A stretch of DNA of 64,000 bases, from the NCBI GenBank assembly GCA_020637675.1, contig JACKKD010000004.1, positions 32,155 to 96,154 of the forward strand, given 5' to 3'. Below the pieces are notes generated by a model. That model ran no database searches. It saw nothing but the letters and a program-made list of their open reading frames with translations, and had not been told where the DNA came from. The position numbers were made by a program, and so were the translations under genes. Numbering within the stretch: the first letter of the stretch is position 1; each line of letters begins with the position of its first letter. Origin of the DNA: Paracoccaceae bacterium. Lineage in GTDB: Bacteria; Pseudomonadota; Alphaproteobacteria; Rhodobacterales; Rhodobacteraceae. Positions 8,336 through 16,320 of this stretch are shown here, piece after piece.

Positions 8336-9361
8336 ATGACAAATCCCAGACTTGCCCTCGCGCTTACGGGTGCCGATGCGCTGCCCGCCCCGGGCCGCGT
8401 GCTCGTGATCGGCGCCGGCCCCGATCTTTCGGATCTGCCGAAGGAGCGGACGGTCGTCGTGCAGGGGTTCCGGCCCGACAACGATGCACTTGCCGCCCAG
8501 GGCTGGACGGTCGTGCCGGAAATTGCCGCCGCAACCGGCGATTTCGCCGCGGCGGTCGTGCTTCTGCCGCGGTCGCGGGTGGCTGCGCGATCGGCCGTGG
8601 CGGAGGCTGCAAGGCTCGTGGCTGCGGGCGGTCCGGTCTGGGTCGACGGGCAGAAGACGGATGGTATCGATCCGATGCTGAAGGATCTGCGCGCCCGCAC
8701 CGCCGTTTCCGCCCCGATCGCCAAGGCGCACGGCAAGATCTTCCGCTTCCGCGCGGGCGCCGGCTTCGACGATTGGCGCGCGGTCGATCTTTCCCCCGCG
8801 CCCGGCTTCGTGACGCGAGCGGGGGTCTTTTCTGCCGAGAAGGTCGACCTAGGCTCGACCCTGCTCGCGGAGGCCTTGCCAGAGCGGATGCCGGCGCGGG
8901 TCGCCGACCTTGGCGCCGGCTGGGGCTGGCTTGCGGCGCAGGTCCTGACGCGGCAGGGCGTGGCGGAACTGCATCTGGTCGAAGCCGATCATGCCGCCCT
9001 CGCCTGTGCCCGCAGGAACGTGACCGATCCGCGCGCGCGCTTCCACTGGGCGGATGCAACGCGGTTCCGGCCCGAGGCGCGGTTCGACGCCGTGGTGATG
9101 AACCCGCCCTTCCACGCGGGACGCGCGGCCGATCCGGCGCTCGGTGCCGCTTTCATCGGTGCCGCGGCGGGGATGCTGGCGCCGGCGGGCCGGCTCTGGA
9201 TGGTCGCCAACCGGCACCTGCCTTACGAGGCGGTGCTGGCCCGCCACTTCCGCGAGGTGGCCGAGATCGGCGGCGACGGCGCCTTCAAGCTTTTTGCCGC
9301 GGCGCGGCCCGTAGCGCGCGCCCAGGCCGCCGCCGCCCCTCCGCCTCGCCGGCGCCGGTGA
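8336..9361 (+). CDS. RsmC/RlmG-like class I SAM methyltransferase
   Basis: This 341-residue protein has a degenerate N-terminal half and a C-terminal Rossmann methyltransferase domain. The SAM-binding motif is VADLGAGWGWLAAQVL near residue 190, and the base-methylating motif is VVMNPPFHAG near residue 255. NPPFH is characteristic of RsmC (16S rRNA guanine-1207 N2) and related enzymes, so an rRNA guanine methyltransferase is the best guess. The C terminus is an unusual Ala/Pro/Arg tail ending in five arginine-rich residues. It starts 19 bases after clpS. Confidence 0.85.
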   Translation: MTNPRLALALTGADALPAPGRVLVIGAGPDLSDLPKERTVVVQGFRPDNDALAAQGWTVVPEIAAATGDFAAAVVLLPRSRVAARSAVAEAARLVAAGGPVWVDGQKTDGIDPMLKDLRARTAVSAPIAKAHGKIFRFRAGAGFDDWRAVDLSPAPGFVTRAGVFSAEKVDLGSTLLAEALPERMPARVADLGAGWGWLAAQVLTRQGVAELHLVEADHAALACARRNVTDPRARFHWADATRFRPEARFDAVVMNPPFHAGRAADPALGAAFIGAAAGMLAPAGRLWMVANRHLPYEAVLARHFREVAEIGGDGAFKLFAAARPVARAQAAAAPPPRRRR

Positions 9362-9406
9362 TCTCGGCTAACCTCGCCCGGCAGAATCACGGAGCGCGGA
9401 GAGCCC

Positions 9407-10219
9407 ATGTCCCTGTCCATCGCCGGCAAGAGCGCCATCGTCACCGGGGCGGCCAAAGGCATCGGCCTTGCCATAGCCCGCCACTTCGTCGACCGGGGCG
9501 CGAAGGTCATGTTCGCCGATGCCGACGAGGCGCGCCTGGCCGAGGAGGTCGCCGCGATCGCGACCGAGGACGGACCGGCGCGCTACTTCGCCGGCGACCT
9601 CAGCCAGAAGCTGACGCTCGCCAACCTGCTGTCGGCCACGGTGGACGCCTTCGAGCGGATCGACATCCTGGTGAACGCCCAGCGCACGGTCCTGCCGACC
9701 GAGGATCCGCTGAACCCCGACGATCCCTCGATCGAGAACATGCTGCGGCAAAACCTCCTGCCGGCCCTGAAACTGAGCCAGATGGCCGCGCGCAGGATGA
9801 TCGCGCAGGCCGGGCGCGACGAGCAGACCGAAGGCCCGGTGGGCACGATCATCAACGTCTCGACGCTGGCCGCGCGTCGGGCGCAGCCGGGCCTGCTGGC
9901 ATACTCCCTCGCCGGTGCGGCGCTCGACCAGGCGACGCGCTCGCTCGCCGTCGTGCTCGCGCCGGAGCGGATTCGGGTGAACGGCATTGGCATCGCAAGC
10001 GTTATGAGCGCGAGCCTGCAGGCAACGCTGAAGGAAAACCCCGACTGGGGCGACTCCGTCATTGCGGGCACGCCGCTCGGCCGGATCGCGACGCCAACGG
10101 AGGTCGCGGAGGTCGCGCAGTTCCTCGCGTCGGACGGGGCGGGCTTCGTGACCGGACAGATCCTCGGTGTCGACGGCGGCCGCAGCGTGGTCGATCCGGT
10201 CTGCGTTCCGGCCTATTGA
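9407..10219 (+). CDS. SDR-family oxidoreductase
   Basis: This is a 270-residue short-chain dehydrogenase/reductase. The cofactor site is TGAAKGIGLAIA near residue 14, with a NAQ variant of the NNAG motif near residue 85. The fold ends with GFVTGQILGVDGG. The usual catalytic YxxxK appears as YSLAGAALDQ: the tyrosine is present but the lysine four residues later is replaced by alanine. This is therefore an atypical and possibly inactive or altered SDR. The substrate is unknown. It is 45 bp downstream of the methyltransferase gene and converges on the lipoprotein genes. Confidence 0.85.
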   Translation: MSLSIAGKSAIVTGAAKGIGLAIARHFVDRGAKVMFADADEARLAEEVAAIATEDGPARYFAGDLSQKLTLANLLSATVDAFERIDILVNAQRTVLPTEDPLNPDDPSIENMLRQNLLPALKLSQMAARRMIAQAGRDEQTEGPVGTIINVSTLAARRAQPGLLAYSLAGAALDQATRSLAVVLAPERIRVNGIGIASVMSASLQATLKENPDWGDSVIAGTPLGRIATPTEVAEVAQFLASDGAGFVTGQILGVDGGRSVVDPVCVPAY

Positions 10220-10223
10220 AGGG

Positions 10224-10598
10224 TCATCCCGGATAGCGCGCCTTGCAGGCGGCGATGTGGTCGAGTGCGCGCGGAACTGCCGCCGCCCGCCGGTCCTGCA
10301 GGAGTGCAATGCGGCGGCTCTCGGACGCCGGGTCGATCGTCTTCGGCGTCTCCACGATCTCGGTTTCGGTGTAAAGGCAACTGCCGCCCCCGTCGCCGCA
10401 CCGGCGGCGTTCGAGATAGGGGACCGTCTGGCGGTCGATCCCGTAGCCGCGGGCGAGCCCGGCCTCGGTTTCGGCGATCAGCGCGTCGATGGTGCGCACT
10501 TCCGCCACCGCCGCGCGCATGCACTGGTCACGCCCTGCGCCGGCGCAGGCGCCAAGAAGCAGGGGGACGAGGAGGACCAGTCCGGCGCGTGGCCTCAT
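10224..10598 (-). CDS. small lipoprotein, paralogue 1 of a tandem triplet
   Basis: This 124-residue predicted lipoprotein has a signal peptide ending in the lipobox LLGAC, so Cys would be acylated. The mature part carries RTIDALIAETEAGLARGYG and four further cysteines, and ends CKARYPG. The same framework (Cys, then R/K-T-I/L-D-x-LIAE, then RGY, a Cys-containing loop, IDP/IDT and a C-terminal AACxA) recurs in the next two genes upstream. The ATG at 10598 overlaps the stop of paralogue 2 as ATGA, so the two are translationally coupled. No known family was recognised. Confidence 0.8.
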   Translation of the reverse strand: MRPRAGLVLLVPLLLGACAGAGRDQCMRAAVAEVRTIDALIAETEAGLARGYGIDRQTVPYLERRRCGDGGGSCLYTETEIVETPKTIDPASESRRIALLQDRRAAAVPRALDHIAACKARYPG

Positions 10599-10978
10599 TC
10601 GGGGAACTTCGCCTTGCAGGCCGCGATTGCTGGCTCCGACTGCGCGAGGAGCGCCTTGCGCCGGGCGAGGAGCCCGTCGAGCTTGCGCTGTTCGGCCGCC
10701 GGGTCGATGGCCACCGGCTGCTTCACCGTGTCCCAGACCGGCTCGAAGCACATCCGCCGCGGGGTCCCCGCCACCCAGTCGTCGCAGATCTGCCATTCGT
10801 AGTGCATGACCTCGCGCCGTTCGTAACCATAGCCCCGGGCGAGCGTCGCCTGCTGTTCGGCGATCAGCCGGTCAAGGGTGCGAAGCTCACGCGTGGCGGT
10901 GCGGATGCACTGTTCCTGCGGCGTTCCGCAGGCGGCGAGTGCGGCGAGAAGGGCAAGTAGGGCGGCGGAGCGGCGCAT
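10595..10978 (-). CDS. small lipoprotein, paralogue 2 of a tandem triplet
   Basis: This 127-residue predicted lipoprotein has a signal peptide with lipobox LAAC near residue 18. The mature sequence includes CIRTATRELRTLDRLIAEQQ and ARGYGYERREV. A Cys-containing middle precedes AIDPAAEQRKLDGLLARRKA and the ending AACKAKFPE. It resembles paralogue 1 along its whole length. Position conservation of cysteines suggests disulfides in the periplasm. The function is unknown. It lies 20 bases downstream of paralogue 3 and overlaps paralogue 1 by four bases. Confidence 0.8.
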   Translation of the reverse strand: MRRSAALLALLAALAACGTPQEQCIRTATRELRTLDRLIAEQQATLARGYGYERREVMHYEWQICDDWVAGTPRRMCFEPVWDTVKQPVAIDPAAEQRKLDGLLARRKALLAQSEPAIAACKAKFPE

Positions 10979-10998
10979 GGGCAATCTCGGGGGCGACT

Positions 10999-11376
10999 TC
11001 AGGGGGCGGGGCAGGCGGCGACGGCGGCGGCGATCTGCGCTTGAAGCCGTTCGCGGCGCGCGAGAAGCGCGTCGAGCGTGCGGGTCGCAGCGGCGGTGTC
11101 GATGGCCTCGGTGCGGGTCCGCGTGCCCGGATCGGTGCAGAAGCTGACGCCCACGTGCGATCGTGCGCTGCCCAGGCAGAGGTTCACCGCCGCCCCCGTC
11201 GGCACCTGCACCGTGCGGTATCCGCGCTCGATGTCGGTGCGCGCCTCGGCGATCAGTCTGTCGATGGTCTTCAGTTCGCGCGCCTCTTCCGGGGCGCAGC
11301 GGCTGGCCGGGTCGGTCGCGCAGGCGGCCAAGGCGAGCGCGAGGGTCAGGAGGGCGGGTATGCGGGGCATGAACAT
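10999..11376 (-). CDS. small lipoprotein, paralogue 3 of a tandem triplet
   Basis: This 125-residue predicted lipoprotein has a hydrophobic signal and lipobox LAAC. It carries CAPEEARELKTIDRLIAEART, then ERGYRTVQVPTG, and ends AAAVAACPAP. The shared positions with the next two genes show a tandem amplification, and this is the most diverged copy. It is first in the operon, reading away from hemF. The start is ATG 11376; ATG 11370 is also possible. The function is unknown. Confidence 0.8.
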   Translation of the reverse strand: MFMPRIPALLTLALALAACATDPASRCAPEEARELKTIDRLIAEARTDIERGYRTVQVPTGAAVNLCLGSARSHVGVSFCTDPGTRTRTEAIDTAAATRTLDALLARRERLQAQIAAAVAACPAP

Positions 11377-11533
11377 GGGCGACTCGGCACCGGGGATGGG
11401 AAAGCCAGTCTAGCGCGCCGCGCCGCGCTGCCAAACCCCCCGGACTGAAATGTCGCAGAGTCCGGCCGGGTTCTGGCGGGGCGCGCGCGAAGCTGCTAGG
11501 CGGAGTGGTGCGATCCAAACAGGGAAAGCGATC

Positions 11534-12421
11534 ATGCCAGATGACTTCGAAAGCAGGAAACTCCGCGCCGCGGCGTGGTTCCGCACGCTTCGCGACGAGA
11601 TCGTCGCGGCTTTCGAGGCGCTGGAGGACACCGCCCCGCCACGGGAGGGCGACGCCGGGCCGGGCCGGTTCGAGGTAACCGAGACCCGGCGAACGGCAGA
11701 CGGCGGAGGCGATGCCGGCGGCGGGCTCATGAGCGTGATGCGGGGCGGTCGCGCGTTCGAGAAGGTGGGCGTCAACGTCTCGACGGTCCATGGCATGCTG
11801 GGCGCGCGGGCGCAGGCGGCGATGGCCGCGCGCGGCATTCCGGGCATGGCGGAGGATCCGCGGTTCTGGGCCTCCGGCATCAGTCTCGTCGCCCACATGC
11901 AGAACCCGCATGTGCCGGCCGTCCACATGAACACCCGGATGTTCTGGACGCCCCATGCCTGGTGGTTCGGCGGCGGCGCCGACCTCAACCCCTGCATCGA
12001 ATACCCTGCGGATACGCTGCATTTCCATGCCACGCTGGAAGCGGCCTGCGACGCACATGATCCCGGCTACTATCCCCGCTTCAAGTCCTGGGCCGACGAG
12101 TATTTCTTCGTCCCCCACCGGGGCCGCGCGCGGGGTGTCGGCGGCATCTTCTTCGACGATCTGAACACCGGCGGCTGGGAGGCCAATTTCGCCTTCACCC
12201 AGGATGTGGGCCGGGCCTTCCTGTCGGCCTTCGTGCCGCTGGTCGAACGTCGGCTCGGCACGCCCTTCGGCGCGGCCGAGCGCGACATCCAGCTTGTGCA
12301 CCGTGGGCTTTATGCCGAGTACAACCTGGTTTACGACCGCGGCACGAAGTTCGGGCTGGAGACCGGGCACGACGCGAACGCCGTGCTGATGAGCCTGCCG
12401 CCCCTGGCCAAGTGGATCTGA
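11534..12421 (+). CDS. hemF: oxygen-dependent coproporphyrinogen III oxidase
   Basis: This 295-residue enzyme decarboxylates coproporphyrinogen III to protoporphyrinogen IX with O2 in heme biosynthesis. HemF signatures are evident: a FEKVGVNVSTVHG stretch, PHVPAVHMNTRMF, WWFGGGADLNPC, then HFHATLEAACDAH, RGVGGIFFDDL and YAEYNLVYDRGTKFGLETG. The metal- and substrate-binding histidines of these motifs are intact. ATG 11534 fits the family; the frame extends back to 11450 without conservation. It is followed 18 bases later by a small chorismate mutase gene. Confidence 0.95.
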   Translation: MPDDFESRKLRAAAWFRTLRDEIVAAFEALEDTAPPREGDAGPGRFEVTETRRTADGGGDAGGGLMSVMRGGRAFEKVGVNVSTVHGMLGARAQAAMAARGIPGMAEDPRFWASGISLVAHMQNPHVPAVHMNTRMFWTPHAWWFGGGADLNPCIEYPADTLHFHATLEAACDAHDPGYYPRFKSWADEYFFVPHRGRARGVGGIFFDDLNTGGWEANFAFTQDVGRAFLSAFVPLVERRLGTPFGAAERDIQLVHRGLYAEYNLVYDRGTKFGLETGHDANAVLMSLPPLAKWI

Positions 12422-12439
12422 CGACGAGGGAGGACGGCA

Positions 12440-12733
12440 ATGACGCCTTCGCAATGCAGTACCATGGCCGAGCTTCGCGCCGAGATCGACCGCATCGACG
12501 CGCGGCTCGTGGCGCTGCTGGCCGAGCGCGCGGGCTACATCGACCGGGCGGCAGAGCTGAAGCCGGCGCTGGGCCTGCCGGCGCGGATCGACGACCGGGT
12601 GGAGGAAGTCGTCGAAAAGGTTCGTGCCCGCGCCATGGCCGAGGCGCTCGACCCCGATCTGGCCGAGGCACTCTGGCGGCGGCTCATCGATTGGTCGATT
12701 GCGCGGGAGGAGGCGAAGATCGGCCGCGAGTAG
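12440..12733 (+). CDS. chorismate mutase type II (AroQ/PchB-like)
   Basis: This 97-residue all-helical protein has the AroQ fold pattern. Its N-terminal helix is LRAEIDRIDARLVALLAERAG. Arg and Lys residues lie at the expected positions, as does RVEEVVEKVRARA, and the last helix is WRRLIDWSIAREEAKIG. It would convert chorismate to prephenate or, if PchB-like, act on isochorismate. Start ATG 12440 has GGGAGGA upstream; the internal ATG at 12464 is possible. The last 50 bases overlap the 3' end of the convergent kinase gene. It is probably cotranscribed with hemF. Confidence 0.85.
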   Translation: MTPSQCSTMAELRAEIDRIDARLVALLAERAGYIDRAAELKPALGLPARIDDRVEEVVEKVRARAMAEALDPDLAEALWRRLIDWSIAREEAKIGRE

Positions 12734-14114
12734 CTTCCGCGCCCCCGTCTCGGCGTGCGGGGAACGCGATCCGCACCTTCAGCCCCGGTGCATTGTCGAG
12801 GAGCGCGAGTTCCGCCCCATGGTGTCGCGCCGTCGCGGCGACGAGCGCGAGGCCAAGCCCGTGGCCCGGCGTCGTCCGGCTGCGCTCCAGCCGGTAGAGC
12901 CGCCGCAGCACCTTCTCGCGCTCCTCCTCCGGAATGCCGGGGCCGCGGTCAGCCACCTCGAGCACCGGGCGGCCGCCTTCCTCAGCGGTGCGCAGGCTGA
13001 TCGCCGTGCCATCCGGCGTGTGGCGGAATGCATTCTCGATGAGATTTGCGAGTGCCTGGCCGACCAGGCCCTTGTCACCCGAAACCGTGAGCGGCGCGGC
13101 CGAGAGGTCCAGGATCAGCGCGCGTCCGGCCTCTTCGGCGTCTGGCCCGTAGATCTCCGCGATACCCGCCGCCAGCGCGTTGAGATCGAAGGGCACCGAG
13201 GGAAGGCGGGTGCCACCGCCCTCGATCTGGGCGATGCGGAGGAGGCCCTGGAACACGGCGACGGCGCCCTCGGCCTCGGCCAGCGCGCGGTCCGCCAGCC
13301 CCGCCTCGCGGCTTCCAGTGGACAGGCCGTCGCGGAGGTCGTGCAGCAGGACCGTCATCCGCTGCAGCGGTGTCTTGAGGTCATGTGCGATGTCGGCGGA
13401 GACCTGTTTCAGTGCTTCGGTCGCGGCCTCCTGGGCCTCGGCCATGCGGTTGATCCGCGCGCCGATCCGGGCAAGGTCGTCGGCCCGGCCCGGCTCGGCC
13501 GGAATGCGGGTGTCGAATGCGCCTTCAGAGAGGCGGGAGAGCGCCCGCTCGATCCGTTCCACCCGCGCCCGGGCACGGGCGGCGAGCGCCGCGCCGATCC
13601 CGAGCGAGATCAGCACCGTGGGCCCCAGGCTGAGGGCGAGGAGCCCGAGAAAGGTGCGGCCAAGCTCGCGGATCGGCGTCAGGCTTTCGCCGATGATGAG
13701 CACGCCCCCCGCCTGCCGGTCGATGAGCGGCATGTAGCCGTCGCGGCCAAGCGGGCGGCCCTCCGGCATTGGCCGGATTTCCACGCCTTCGCCCGTTAGC
13801 CGCGCGTCGGCATTGCCGGTCACGCGGCCGTCGGGGGCGATGTAGGCGAAGACCCGGTGGGCCGGATCGGCCGCCTCGGCCGCCGCCGTCACCATGACCT
13901 CGGCCGCGCCGGGCGAGGCCGCAACCTCGAACCCGGCCATGAGCTGGGCAAGGTTGGCGCGCATTGCCTCCTCCGCGCTGGTCCTGAGGCTGAGGTAGGC
14001 GAGGCCGAGGGTGACGAGATTGACCACGGCGAAGACCGCGACGAGGCCCATGGCCTGGCGTACCGGCGTCGATCCCGCGCTGCGGCTCATCAGGCGGAAG
14101 AGGCGCGGCGCCAA
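12684..14114 (-). CDS. two-component sensor histidine kinase (HAMP/HisKA)
   Basis: This 476-residue membrane kinase has a first helix near residues 20-45 (MGLVAVFAVVNLVTLGLAYL), a periplasmic sensor of about 120 residues, and a second helix near 160-180. A HAMP segment and HisKA follow, with phospho-acceptor SADIAHDLKTPL near H244. The ATP domain has the N box NLIENAFRHTP, G1 VADRGPGIP and G2 GHGLGLAL. It starts two bases after the response regulator stop, forming one operon. The periplasmic domain shows no recognised ligand fold. Its Arg/Pro-rich C-terminal tail overlaps the chorismate mutase gene on the opposite strand. Confidence 0.92.
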   Translation of the reverse strand: MAPRLFRLMSRSAGSTPVRQAMGLVAVFAVVNLVTLGLAYLSLRTSAEEAMRANLAQLMAGFEVAASPGAAEVMVTAAAEAADPAHRVFAYIAPDGRVTGNADARLTGEGVEIRPMPEGRPLGRDGYMPLIDRQAGGVLIIGESLTPIRELGRTFLGLLALSLGPTVLISLGIGAALAARARARVERIERALSRLSEGAFDTRIPAEPGRADDLARIGARINRMAEAQEAATEALKQVSADIAHDLKTPLQRMTVLLHDLRDGLSTGSREAGLADRALAEAEGAVAVFQGLLRIAQIEGGGTRLPSVPFDLNALAAGIAEIYGPDAEEAGRALILDLSAAPLTVSGDKGLVGQALANLIENAFRHTPDGTAISLRTAEEGGRPVLEVADRGPGIPEEEREKVLRRLYRLERSRTTPGHGLGLALVAATARHHGAELALLDNAPGLKVRIAFPARRDGGAEATRGRSSPPPAQSTNR

Positions 14115-14116
14115 TG

Positions 14117-14788
14117 TCAGTCCTCGATCTTGTAGCCCGCGCCGCGAACGGTGCGGATCAGTTCGCGCCCGAAGGGCTTGTCCACCTTGGCGCGGAGCCG
14201 GCTGACATGGGTTTCGACAACGTTGGTCTGCGGATCGAAGCTGAGGTCCCAGACGGATTCGAGCAGCATCGTGCGCGTCTGCACCCGACCCTTGCGGCGC
14301 ATCAGGTGTTCCAGGAGCGTGAATTCGCGGGGCAGGAGGTCTATCTCCTTGCCGGCGCGCGTCACCTTGCGGGCGATGAGGTCCATCGTCAGGTCTCCCG
14401 CCTTCAGCACGGTTTCCACCACCGGCTGCGCGGCACGGCGGCCAAGCACGTCGATCCGGGCGGAAAGCTCGCCGAAGGCGAAGGGTTTCACGAGATAGTC
14501 GTCGCCGCCCGCCCGCAAACCCTCGATCCGGTCGTCTACCCCGCCCATGGCCGTGAGGAAGAGTGCCGGCACAGTCACCTTGGCCGAGCGCAGCGCGCGG
14601 ACGAGCGAAAGCCCGTCGAGCCCCGGCAGCATCCGGTCGACGATCAGCACGTCGTAGCCGCCCCGCATCGCCTGCGCGAGCGCCTCGCGCCCGTCGGTCA
14701 GGTGATCGACGACATGGCCTTCCTCGCGCAGGCCCCTCGCCACATAGGCCGCGGTCGTCGCGTCGTCTTCGATCAGGAGGAGCTTCAT
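14117..14788 (-). CDS. OmpR-family response regulator
   Basis: This 223-residue regulator has a receiver domain and a winged-helix DNA-binding domain. The acidic pair EDD is near residue 8, the phospho-acceptor Asp is in VLIVDRMLPGLDG near residue 51, and the KP pair is in DDYLVKPFAFGEL. The C-terminal domain contains LLPREFTLLEHLM, then VVETHVSRLRAKVDKPF and TVRGAGYKIED. ATG 14788 follows an AGGAGG-like site. It is encoded upstream of its kinase partner and divergent from an HtrA protease gene. That arrangement fits an envelope-stress or polymyxin-type circuit, but the regulon is inference. Confidence 0.93.
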   Translation of the reverse strand: MKLLLIEDDATTAAYVARGLREEGHVVDHLTDGREALAQAMRGGYDVLIVDRMLPGLDGLSLVRALRSAKVTVPALFLTAMGGVDDRIEGLRAGGDDYLVKPFAFGELSARIDVLGRRAAQPVVETVLKAGDLTMDLIARKVTRAGKEIDLLPREFTLLEHLMRRKGRVQTRTMLLESVWDLSFDPQTNVVETHVSRLRAKVDKPFGRELIRTVRGAGYKIED

Positions 14789-15023
14789 CGCGGCGGTCCG
14801 TCTTCTCGCTGGCCTCAACATGGGCGGGCCGGGCCGCTTTGTCACGCCGACGCTGCGGGGCGCTGACGCGAAGATTACATTTCGGTCAGTTTCGCCGATG
14901 GCTCGCGGCCGTGTGATGAAGCTTACGGAAATTCAACCCTGGCGACGGTCGGGTGCAAGGACGCCGCTCCAACTTGGCATCGTCCCCGGCAGCGGCCGGG
15001 CCCCCTCTTCGAAGGAGCAGACG

Positions 15024-16178
15024 ATGACAATTCCCACCCGTTCCCGCACCCTGCGCATACCGGCGCTCGCGCTCGGTGCGCTCATGGGCGCCACGGCGCT
15101 GACCGCCGTCGCGCCCGCCCTCATGCCCGCGCCCGCCCATGCCGCGGCGGTCCAGCCCGGCGGCTATGTCGCGCTTGTCGAGAAGGTCGCGCCGGCGGTG
15201 GTCTACATAGAGGTCACTAAGGCGGTCGAGCAGCCGGCGATGACCCCTGGCAACATGCCCGAGGGTTTCCCCTTCGACGAGTTCATGCGCCGATTCGGGA
15301 TGCCGATGCCGATGCCCGGGGATCCGCAGGGTCACGGAGGCGAGGTGCGCGGCGTCGGCACCGGCTTCATCGTCTCGGCCGACGGGCAAATCGTTACCAA
15401 CGCCCATGTCGTCGATGGCGCGGATTCGGTGAAGGTGACTCTGTCCGACGGGCGCACCGTTGATGGCAAGGTGCTTGGACGCGATGCCGCGACGGACATC
15501 GCGCTGATCAAGGTCGAGGCTGGCGACAGCCTGCCGACGGTGGCCTTCGGGGACTCCACGCAACTGAAGGTCGGGCAGGACGTGGTGGCCATCGGCAACC
15601 CCTTCGGCCTTGGGAATTCCGTGACCTCGGGCATCGTCTCGGCGCTCGGCCGGGACATCAATTCGGGCCCCTTCGACAACTACATCCAGACCGACGCGGC
15701 CATCAACAAGGGCAACTCCGGCGGCCCCCTGTTCAACACCGACGGCGAGGTCGTCGGCATCAATACCGCCATCTTCTCGCCCACCGGCGGCTCGGTCGGC
15801 ATCGGCTTTGCGGTACCCTCTGAGACCGCGTCCAAGGTCGTCGCGGCGCTGGCCGAGGGCGGCACGGTGGAGCGCGGCTTCCTCGGCGTGCAGATCCAGC
15901 CGGTGACGGAGGATATCGCGGCCGCCCTCGGTTTCGACAAGGCGAAGGGCGTGCTCGTCTCCGACGTGACCGCTGACACCCCGGCGGCGAAGGCCGGGAT
16001 CACGCGGGGTGACATCGTCCTCAGCGTCAACGGGACAGAGGTGAACTCCCCACGCGACCTCACGCGGCTCATCGCGACGGATGCGCCGGGCGCCACCGTG
16101 ACGCTCTCGCTCATGCGGGCAGGAAAACCGGTCGAAACCTCGGTCACGCTGACCAGCCGACCGGACCAGCCGGCCTGA
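15024..16178 (+). CDS. HtrA/Deg-family periplasmic serine protease with one PDZ domain
   Basis: This 384-residue exported protease has a signal peptide ending AHA near residue 38. The trypsin-like domain has catalytic His in IVTNAHVVDG (about 127), Asp in DAATDIALIK (about 158) and Ser in KGNSGGPL (about 231). One PDZ domain follows (VERGFLGVQIQPV to the end). Typical DegP proteins carry two PDZ domains, so this is a DegS/DegQ-like short form, though soluble rather than membrane anchored. ATG 15024 has GAAGGAG upstream. The divergent kinase/regulator pair suggests that it belongs to the same envelope quality-control response. Confidence 0.92.
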   Translation: MTIPTRSRTLRIPALALGALMGATALTAVAPALMPAPAHAAAVQPGGYVALVEKVAPAVVYIEVTKAVEQPAMTPGNMPEGFPFDEFMRRFGMPMPMPGDPQGHGGEVRGVGTGFIVSADGQIVTNAHVVDGADSVKVTLSDGRTVDGKVLGRDAATDIALIKVEAGDSLPTVAFGDSTQLKVGQDVVAIGNPFGLGNSVTSGIVSALGRDINSGPFDNYIQTDAAINKGNSGGPLFNTDGEVVGINTAIFSPTGGSVGIGFAVPSETASKVVAALAEGGTVERGFLGVQIQPVTEDIAAALGFDKAKGVLVSDVTADTPAAKAGITRGDIVLSVNGTEVNSPRDLTRLIATDAPGATVTLSLMRAGKPVETSVTLTSRPDQPA

Positions 16179-16198
16179 CCATCCCCCCGGTTCGGACG

Positions 16199-16236
16199 GC
16201 GGGCGGGCGTCCCTGGCGGGGCGCCCGCTTCGTCTT
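16199..16236 (+). terminator. probable intrinsic terminator of the HtrA gene
   Basis: A GC-rich hairpin with arms GCGGGCG (16199-16205) and CGCCCGC (16222-16228) is followed by a short T-rich tail, TTCGTCTT. It lies just after the HtrA stop. The U tract is weak, so efficiency is uncertain. Confidence 0.5.
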
Positions 16237-16241
16237 GGCGC

Positions 16242-16257
16242 TGATGAAATCTCGTCA
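16242..16257. promoter_or_regulatory. candidate LacI-type operator, site A
   Basis: The reverse complement reads TGACGAGATTTCATCA, which is palindromic at 12 of 16 positions. It shares 14 of 16 bases with 19675-19690, in front of the first LacI gene. It lies 64 bp upstream of the isomerase gene at 16321. The similarity is seen directly; control by the regulator at 19701 is inference. Confidence 0.55.
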
Positions 16258-16320
16258 GAGCGGCCCTTTCCTCGCGCCGGCGAAAGGCGCATTCACCGGG
16301 AAACCGAGCGCGAGGGGGCA

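Noticed and set aside
9407..10219. SDR as a known biosynthetic enzyme such as FabG
   Set aside because: The altered NNAG and YxxxK motifs do not support FabG or any named enzyme.
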